Positions 5,967 through 8,810 of a stretch of DNA of 8,810 bases are shown here, piece after piece. Origin of the DNA: Candidatus Cloacimonadota bacterium (lineage in GTDB: Bacteria; Cloacimonadota; Cloacimonadia; Cloacimonadales; TCS61). Numbering within the stretch: the stretch's first letter is position 1; each line of letters opens with the position of its first letter. The position numbers and the translations under genes are program-made. The stretch lies in assembly GCA_027064945.1 (NCBI GenBank), contig JAMOPB010000371.1:1-8810 (forward strand). The letters run 5' to 3'. Under the pieces are notes generated by a model. The model was given only the letters and a program-made list of their open reading frames with translations, ran no database searches and was not told where the DNA came from.

Positions 5967-7006
5967 TGAAAAAGATATTTATTCTACTATTTAGCTTATT
6001 AATGATTTTTGGATGTGGAGAAAGTGAGAAGCCTGCTACAAAAGGGCAAAAACGCATTGATCCTCATAAGCCAATGGCTTGGGGACATAAGCATGTAATT
6101 TATGTAGTCGCTGATGATGCTATTTGGAAGAAAGCGGAACCTCAGTTAAGAAGAACACTTGAACGATATGTTTTTACTACTGAGAATGAAAAATTCTTCG
6201 AAGTTAAACGTGCTGAATATAAAGATTTGGATTTGTATTATAAGTTTAATAATCTTATATTCTTAGGAGATTTAAAAGATAATACACCGGTAAATGAATA
6301 TATAAAAGGTATTATCAGTGATAAAATTAAGCAGCAGGTAAAAGAAAATCAGGTTGGTATTTATCCATTGGAAAATTTATGGGCAAATGACCAATATGTG
6401 CTTTTTATGCTCGGAGCTAATCGTGAAAAACTTCTTAAACTAAATTATTTAATTTTGAATAAAACTTTTGAACTTTTTAGAACTAAAATGTTAGAGAGAG
6501 TGAAAAGAACTTTATATCTTCCCGAACAACATAAAAAATATGAATTTAACGAATATTCTTGGACTTTGGATTTGCCTTTGAAATATAGACTATATCGCAA
6601 AGATATGAATAATAATTTCATCTCTTATATTGCACGCTTAAAAGAAAGGGCAGACCGTTATATAGCTGTTTATTATGAAGATTCCGAAACGGATATTGTT
6701 GATAAAGACTGGTTGATAGATAAACGTGCTGAATTAGCTTGGAAATATTATGATGAAGATGAATATGCTCCCGATAAAATGAGAACCGAAAAAGCTGAAA
6801 TTGCCGGTCATAAAGGTTGGAAAATTTCCGGAATGTGGATAAATAAGAAATACACTGTCGGGGGAGCTTATCAAGCTTTTGCCTTTTATGATGAACGAAC
6901 AAAAAGAGCATATCTTATTGATAATAGTGTATATTTTCCTGAAGGTTATAAATTGGATGCTTTATTAGAATTGGAAGTTATTAGCAATACTTTGAAAATA
7001 AAATAG
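5966..7006 (+). CDS. DUF4837 family lipoprotein of unknown function
   Basis: This 346-residue protein begins with a lipoprotein signal (basic MKK, hydrophobic core 4-15, then IFG-C17), so it should be lipid-anchored in the envelope, with a mature N terminus rich in charged residues. I recognise the DUF4837 family. The KPMAWGHKHVIYVVADDAIW segment (35-54) matches the family's N-terminal pattern 'kp.a.G....i.VV.dd..W'. The C-terminal part has GWKISGMW (284-291), GGAYQAFAFYDE (299-310) and the VYFPEGYKLDALLELEVI block (322-339). DUF4837 is best known from Bacteroidota. Its function is unknown and nothing here identifies an active site. It is the last gene of the unit, overlaps the pgsA stop by one base and is followed by a terminator. 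Its place after ftsEX and pgsA hints at envelope maintenance, which is inference. Confidence 0.82.
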   Translation: MKKIFILLFSLLMIFGCGESEKPATKGQKRIDPHKPMAWGHKHVIYVVADDAIWKKAEPQLRRTLERYVFTTENEKFFEVKRAEYKDLDLYYKFNNLIFLGDLKDNTPVNEYIKGIISDKIKQQVKENQVGIYPLENLWANDQYVLFMLGANREKLLKLNYLILNKTFELFRTKMLERVKRTLYLPEQHKKYEFNEYSWTLDLPLKYRLYRKDMNNNFISYIARLKERADRYIAVYYEDSETDIVDKDWLIDKRAELAWKYYDEDEYAPDKMRTEKAEIAGHKGWKISGMWINKKYTVGGAYQAFAFYDERTKRAYLIDNSVYFPEGYKLDALLELEVISNTLKIK

Positions 7007-7028
7007 AAAAACTAAAAATATTTTTAAA

Positions 7029-7058
7029 GCAGGTACAAGAAGTGCCTGCTTTTTTTTT
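7029..7058 (+). terminator. Intrinsic terminator ending the dut-to-DUF4837 operon
   Basis: GCAGGTAC (7029-7036) pairs with GTGCCTGC (7042-7049), giving eight pairs including one G-U wobble, around a 5-base loop AAGAA. Nine T residues follow. The hairpin lies 22 bases after the lipoprotein stop. Confidence 0.93.
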
Positions 7059-7104
7059 GCAAAAATAATGAATTTGTAAAATTCCGATTTTGTCATACTG
7101 AATG

Positions 7105-7122
7105 ATACCGAATTATCGGGAT
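7105..7122. repeat. Short imperfect hairpin, possible remnant of a dispersed intergenic repeat
   Basis: ATACCGA (7105-7111) and TCGGGAT (7116-7122) form a seven-position stem with one A-G mismatch around ATTA. It follows the words GTCATACTGAATG and precedes GATGAAGAA. This resembles the 'gtcattctgaatg...gaagaat' type of short dispersed repeat seen between genes in AT-rich FCB-group genomes. Only one copy is visible in the window, so repeat status is inference from memory of similar words. Confidence 0.3.
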
Positions 7123-7325
7123 ATTATCAAAAGATGAAGAAAATTATTCAAACTGAAGAATAAAAAAAATCAATTGCGATACATTTCAACATATCTAAAA
7201 ATAAGAAGTTATAGGATATTGCTATTAACCTAAATGTAAAATTTTGTTGGATAGGATTTCTTCAACTGCATAATTTGGATCAAATTTATAAATATTAGTT
7301 TTCATTTCATTAAAAAAAGTTACTA

Positions 7326-7331
7326 TATAAT
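7326..7331 (+). promoter_or_regulatory. Possible -10 box of the uvrB promoter
   Basis: TATAAT matches the sigma-70 -10 consensus perfectly and would start transcription about 90 bases before the uvrB ATG. No good -35 hexamer lies 16-18 bases upstream. An alternative is TTGATG (7381-7386) with TAATAT (7405-7410), spacer 18. Both are weak in such AT-rich DNA. Confidence 0.25.
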
Positions 7332-7430
7332 CCTAATAGGGAAAATATTTATTCTAAAATAAAATAATTCTTGATAGACTTTGATGTGAATAAAATAAAT
7401 TCCTTAATATAAAAAAGAGAAAGGAATATT

Positions 7431-8810
7431 ATGCCGGATTTTAAGATTGTATCAAAATATAAACCAACCGGAGATCAACCTGAAGCAATTGTAAAATTGG
7501 TAGAGGGAATCAATAACGGTGAAGTATATCAGACACTGTTGGGCGTAACAGGCTCAGGGAAAACTTTTACTATTGCAAATGTGATAGAAAAGGTTAAAAA
7601 GCCGACCTTGATTTTATCTCACAATAAAACCTTAGCTGCTCAGCTGTATGGTGAACTAAAACAACTTTTTCCTGATAATGCAGTAGAATTTTTTATTAGC
7701 TATTATGATTATTATCAACCTGAAGCATATATTCCCGGACGTGATATTTATATTGAAAAAGATTCCGATATCAATAGTGCAATCGAGAAATTACGCTTGC
7801 ATACGACAATGAGTTTATTTGAAAGACGTGATGTGATTGTTGTGGCTAGCGTTTCTTGCATTTACGGTTTGGGTGTTCCCGACGAATATAGAAAAGCACA
7901 TCTTAAATTAAAAGTCGGTGATTTTTTGGAAAGAGATGAATTATTGAAAAATCTGATAAATATAAATTATGGAAGAAATGATATCGCATTCCAACGTGGA
8001 GCTTTTCGTGTTAATGGAGATATTGTCGAGATCTATCCTGCTTACTTGGAAAATTCTATACGAGTGGAATTCTTTGGAGATGAAATTGAACGCATCACAC
8101 GAATCAATCCGTTGGATAATCATATAATCGAGGAAGTTGATGAATATCCGATTTATCCGGCAAACCACTTTATTACTTCCGATGAGATGCTTAAAAATGC
8201 ACTGATTAGCATTAAAGAAGAGTTAAAAGAGCGTGTAAAACAATTTGAATTTGAAGGAAAATTAATCGAAGCACAACGTATTGAGCAAAGAACTAATTTT
8301 GATATGGAGATGCTGAAAGAACTTGGCTTTTGTTCCGGTATAGAAAACTATTCAAGGCATCTTACCGGTAGTGAACCGGGAAATCCTCCTAATACTCTTT
8401 TGGATTTTTTCCCGGAGGATTATTTGATGGTTATTGATGAATCTCATGTTTCTTTACCTCAATTAAGAGCAATGTATGCCGGAGATTATTCTCGTAAAAA
8501 AAATCTGGTTGAATATGGCTTTCGATTGCCTTCTGCATTCGATAATCGCCCGCTGCGTTTTGAAGAATTTGAAGAAAAACATCCTCAAATTATATATGTT
8601 TCCGCTACACCCGGAGATTATGAATTGGAAAAATGTTCAGGAAGTGTTATTGAACAAGTTATTCGTCCTACCGGATTATTAGATCCTGAGATTGAAGTTA
8701 AACCGGTTGGCACGCAAGTAGATGATTTATTGGAACAAATTCGTATAAGAGTTCCTAAAAATGAAAGAGTTTTAGTGACAACATTAACTAAAAAAATGTC
8801 TGAAGATTTA
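7431..8810 (+). CDS. uvrB: UvrABC excinuclease subunit B (partial, 3' end outside window)
   Basis: The first 460 codons are present. The full protein is usually about 660-680 residues, so the final third, including helicase motifs V-VI and the UvrC-binding UVR domain, lies beyond the window. UvrB is the damage-verifying helicase-like core of nucleotide excision repair, loaded by UvrA and then recruiting UvrC. Visible motifs are GVTGSGKT Walker A (38-45), the damage-probing beta-hairpin YYDYYQPEAYIP (91-102) with its tyrosines, CIYGLG (143-148), DESH Walker B (336-339), SATP (391-394) and RPTG (412-415). The ATG at 7431 is preceded by AAAGGAA about five bases upstream, and the N terminus (FKIVSKYKPTGDQPEAI) matches the family start. 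The gene follows a strong terminator and its own 372 bp leader region, so it is probably transcribed independently. Confidence 0.97.
   Translation, partial: MPDFKIVSKYKPTGDQPEAIVKLVEGINNGEVYQTLLGVTGSGKTFTIANVIEKVKKPTLILSHNKTLAAQLYGELKQLFPDNAVEFFISYYDYYQPEAYIPGRDIYIEKDSDINSAIEKLRLHTTMSLFERRDVIVVASVSCIYGLGVPDEYRKAHLKLKVGDFLERDELLKNLININYGRNDIAFQRGAFRVNGDIVEIYPAYLENSIRVEFFGDEIERITRINPLDNHIIEEVDEYPIYPANHFITSDEMLKNALISIKEELKERVKQFEFEGKLIEAQRIEQRTNFDMEMLKELGFCSGIENYSRHLTGSEPGNPPNTLLDFFPEDYLMVIDESHVSLPQLRAMYAGDYSRKKNLVEYGFRLPSAFDNRPLRFEEFEEKHPQIIYVSATPGDYELEKCSGSVIEQVIRPTGLLDPEIEVKPVGTQVDDLLEQIRIRVPKNERVLVTTLTKKMSEDL

Larger units (their letters stand above)
7059..7430. other. Non-coding region between the lipoprotein operon and uvrB
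   Basis: This stretch of 372 very AT-rich bases has no recognisable gene or RNA. It holds a small hairpin with repeat-like character (7105-7122), a consensus -10 hexamer (7326-7331) and, just before uvrB, the ribosome site AAAGGAA. A minus-strand frame (7225-7305, open upstream to 7332) would encode a 26-residue peptide. It has no Shine-Dalgarno, so I do not call it a gene. No LexA-type box of the E. coli or Bacillus kind is visible despite the uvrB neighbour. Confidence 0.6.

Noticed and set aside
6618..6911. 97-codon open frame on the minus strand
   Set aside because: It is antisense to the DUF4837 gene, with low-complexity translation rich in H, L, Y and F and no ribosome site. It is a shadow frame.
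7059..7430. SOS (LexA) box, tRNA or other structured RNA upstream of uvrB
   Set aside because: I find no CTGT-N8-ACAG or GAAC-N4-GTTC type site, no cloverleaf and no long stable stem in this AT-rich stretch.
8476..8682. 68-codon plus-strand frame inside uvrB
   Set aside because: It is out of frame within a well-conserved uvrB segment encoding SATP and RPTG motifs, so it is a shadow.
1..8810. Mobile element, CRISPR array or defence system
   Set aside because: There is no transposase, integrase, nuclease or restriction gene, no regularly spaced repeats and no terminal inverted repeats. All sizeable frames are accounted for by core-type genes.

Overview
This is an AT-rich (roughly two-thirds A+T by eye) bacterial chromosomal window, densely packed with housekeeping genes. 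Several genes have clear Shine-Dalgarno sites (GGAGG, AAGGA, AGGA), which argues against a typical Bacteroidota genome. The family mix fits a Gram-negative FCB-group relative, and Candidatus Cloacimonadota is my best guess. It includes a phosphate butyryl/acetyltransferase, a membrane-anchored LytM-type M23 peptidase and a DUF4837 lipoprotein. The phylum assignment is inference from gene content and style. No marker gene is present that could prove it.

Layout: a partial phosphotransacylase gene (ptb-like) is read leftward (591 to 1). It diverges from the rest across a ~197 bp intergenic region. All other genes read rightward. A first unit holds an M23 peptidase, xseB and ispA (789-2860) and ends at a clear intrinsic terminator (2885-2907). 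A second tight unit holds dut, a TrmN6-like methyltransferase, an FtsE-like ATPase, an FtsX-like protein, pgsA and a DUF4837 lipoprotein (2922-7006). Its genes overlap or lie only a few bases apart, except for 29 bp before the ATPase gene, and it ends at a second terminator (7029-7058). A 372 bp non-coding stretch follows, with one small hairpin and a good -10 box. Last comes uvrB (from 7431), cut by the window end.

Functionally, the middle of the window is about the cell envelope and division: peptidoglycan cleavage (M23), polyprenyl precursor supply (IspA), an FtsEX-type division complex, phosphatidylglycerol-phosphate synthesis (PgsA) and an envelope lipoprotein. Nucleotide and DNA maintenance genes (xseB, dut, uvrB) and one small-molecule-type or tRNA methyltransferase are interleaved.

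The most notable observation is the FtsE-like protein. Its length, its Walker A and its alignment through the Q-loop region identify it as an FtsE/ABC ATPase next to an FtsX homologue. However, the Q-loop glutamine, the signature motif, the catalytic glutamate and the switch histidine all look replaced. This suggests an FtsEX complex that may bind ATP but hydrolyse it poorly, close to a catalytically intact coiled-coil M23 peptidase. Apart from this and the placement of the terminator directly before dut, the region looks like ordinary core genome. I see no mobile element, CRISPR array or RNA gene.
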